From the NCBI RefSeq assembly GCF_001681715.1, contig NZ_LNWY01000003.1, positions 124,001 to 188,000 of the forward strand: a DNA stretch of 64,000 bases, written 5' to 3'. Shown one piece after another: positions 63,115-64,000 of this stretch. Both the position numbers and the translations under genes were made by a program. Under the pieces are notes generated by a model that did no database searches, was not told where the DNA came from, and saw nothing but the letters and a program-made list of their open reading frames with translations. The first letter of the stretch is position 1; each line of letters starts with the position of its first letter. Source of the stretch: Tritonibacter mobilis (GTDB lineage Bacteria > Pseudomonadota > Alphaproteobacteria > Rhodobacterales > Rhodobacteraceae).

Positions 63115-64000
63115 TCAACTCGTCGCCGCCTCCACAGCAGCGACCACATCATCCACCGCGCGGTTCAGGAGGTCTGGATCCTCACTCTCTGCCATCACTC
63201 GGATCAGCGGCTCGGTGCCGGATTTTCGGATCAAGAGACGCCCATGCCCATTGAGCTGCCCTTCCGCCTGCGCAATCGCATCCTGCACCGCATCCACCTC
63301 TAACGGTACCTGCCCCGCCTCAAAACGTACGTTTTTCAACAGCTGGGGCACCGGTTCAAACTGCTGTGCCAACTCAGAGGCTTTCTGCTCCCGGCGCACC
63401 ATCTCAGCAAGGAAATGCAGCCCCGCCATCAGCCCGTCGCCGGTTGTGGCATAGTCGCTCATCACGATGTGGCCGGATTGCTCACCACCGAGGTTAAAGC
63501 CACCCTGCCGCATTCGCTCCACCACATAGCGGTCACCGACCCCCGTGCGCTCGAGCCCGATGCCGCGATCATTCAGGAACCGTTCCAGACCGAGGTTGGA
63601 CATCACCGTTGCCACCAGCGCACCGCCGCTCAGCCGCCCGTCCTCAGCCCATGCGGACGCCAGAAGCGCCATCAGCTGATCGCCATCCGCAACGGTGCCG
63701 GTCTCGTCGATCACCACCACCCGGTCCGCATCGCCATCAAGGCAGATCCCCACATGGGCACCATGCGCCACCACGGTTTCTGCGGCGACAGCGGGCTTGG
63801 TAGAGCCGCAGCCACGGTTGATGTTCTTGCCGTCCGGTGACACACCTACCGGGATCACATCCGCGCCCAGTTCCCACAGGATTTCCGGTGCAGCCCGATG
63901 GGCCGCGCCATTGGCGCAATCGATCACCACCTTCAACCCGTCCAGACGCATATCGCGTGGCAGAGAGCTCTTTACCCGCTCGCCATAGCGAAAACGGGCA
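63115..64000 (-). CDS. glmM: Phosphoglucosamine mutase (partial, N-terminus beyond window)
   Basis: About 295 C-terminal residues. The metal-binding loop LDGDADRVV, the [11 protein letters not shown] segment, the sugar-binding [10 protein letters not shown] and the phosphate-binding [12 protein letters not shown] are all typical of GlmM. It converts glucosamine-6-phosphate to glucosamine-1-phosphate for cell-wall precursors. The catalytic serine loop lies outside the window. Its frame reads through the right edge. Confidence 0.95.
   Translation of the reverse strand, partial: ARFRYGERVKSSLPRDMRLDGLKVVIDCANGAAHRAAPEILWELGADVIPVGVSPDGKNINRGCGSTKPAVAAETVVAHGAHVGICLDGDADRVVVIDETGTVADGDQLMALLASAWAEDGRLSGGALVATVMSNLGLERFLNDRGIGLERTGVGDRYVVERMRQGGFNLGGEQSGHIVMSDYATTGDGLMAGLHFLAEMVRREQKASELAQQFEPVPQLLKNVRFEAGQVPLEVDAVQDAIAQAEGQLNGHGRLLIRKSGTEPLIRVMAESEDPDLLNRAVDDVVAAVEAATS

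Overview
The window is a 64 kb chromosomal segment of a GC-rich alphaproteobacterium, most likely a marine Rhodobacteraceae (Roseobacter group, Ruegeria/Phaeobacter-like). This is inferred from gene content: a fused CoA-thioester monooxygenase/old-yellow-enzyme protein, a class I (archaeal-type) lysyl-tRNA synthetase, ctaD standing apart from other oxidase genes, an Fe-S photolyase and FnrL-type boxes. No tRNA, rRNA, insertion sequence, integrase or CRISPR array was seen. Most of the window is ordinary core genome with short, convergently packed operons.

Layout. 1-2.9 kb: end of an aromatic acyl-CoA catabolic operon (SDR and FAD monooxygenase/OYE fusion) with a perfect 18-bp palindrome at its predicted start site. 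3.1-6.3 kb: a small redox/detoxification operon (NTF2-like, GST, PNPOx-like) divergent from a LysR regulator. 6.3-9.8 kb: nadA-nadB-nadC. 10.1-13.6 kb: a YnjBCD-type ABC importer. 13.9-14.8 kb: an AT-richer orphan gene. 14.8-20.3 kb: ettA, two paralogous 71-residue membrane proteins, nadD, dacB, a TerB-like gene. 20.6-23.6 kb: class I lysyl-tRNA synthetase, an XRE regulator and a small protein. 23.8-28.8 kb: a 761-residue beta-helix protein behind a hairpin that covers its ribosome site, then small envelope proteins. 29-34 kb: MYG1-like protein and the tesA/ybbA-ybbP group. 34-36.3 kb: NsrR-like regulator divergent from a GGCT-like gene and a DUF2254 gene, with an FNR-type box between. 36.4-42 kb: gltX, an MBL hydrolase, a DadA-like oxidase, nadE. 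42.1-46.2 kb: a periplasmic MORN-repeat protein with 18 regular units, a glycosyltransferase-like protein, an Fe-S photolyase. 46.3-48.1 kb: leuA preceded by a 28-codon leader peptide with four consecutive Leu codons. 48.2-53.5 kb: VOC lyase, HIT protein, ctaD with a perfect FNR box, DUF2244, yqeY, carA. 53.7-58.5 kb: GT2 glycosyltransferase with a GspE-N-like N-terminus, GntR regulator, HAD nucleotidase, UbiH-type hydroxylase. 58.5-64 kb: class V aminotransferase, tandem Lrp regulators divergent from ilvC, an EamA exporter and the C-terminal part of glmM.

Themes. Five NAD genes (nadA, B, C, D, E) cover the route from aspartate to NAD within 36 kb, at three loci. Leucine/valine synthesis (leuA with a predicted attenuator, ilvC with tandem Lrp genes) is the second theme. 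The strongest uncommon observations are regulatory: the apparently leaderless leu leader peptide, FNR boxes upstream of ctaD and nsrR, operator-like palindromes on the aromatic-CoA and nadABC promoters, a terminator-shaped hairpin ending one base before the beta-helix start codon, and a dispersed hairpin plus TATTTTTG repeat seen three times. The orphan gene at 13.9 kb is the only clear candidate for recent transfer. I found no complete undescribed multi-gene system that I can defend.
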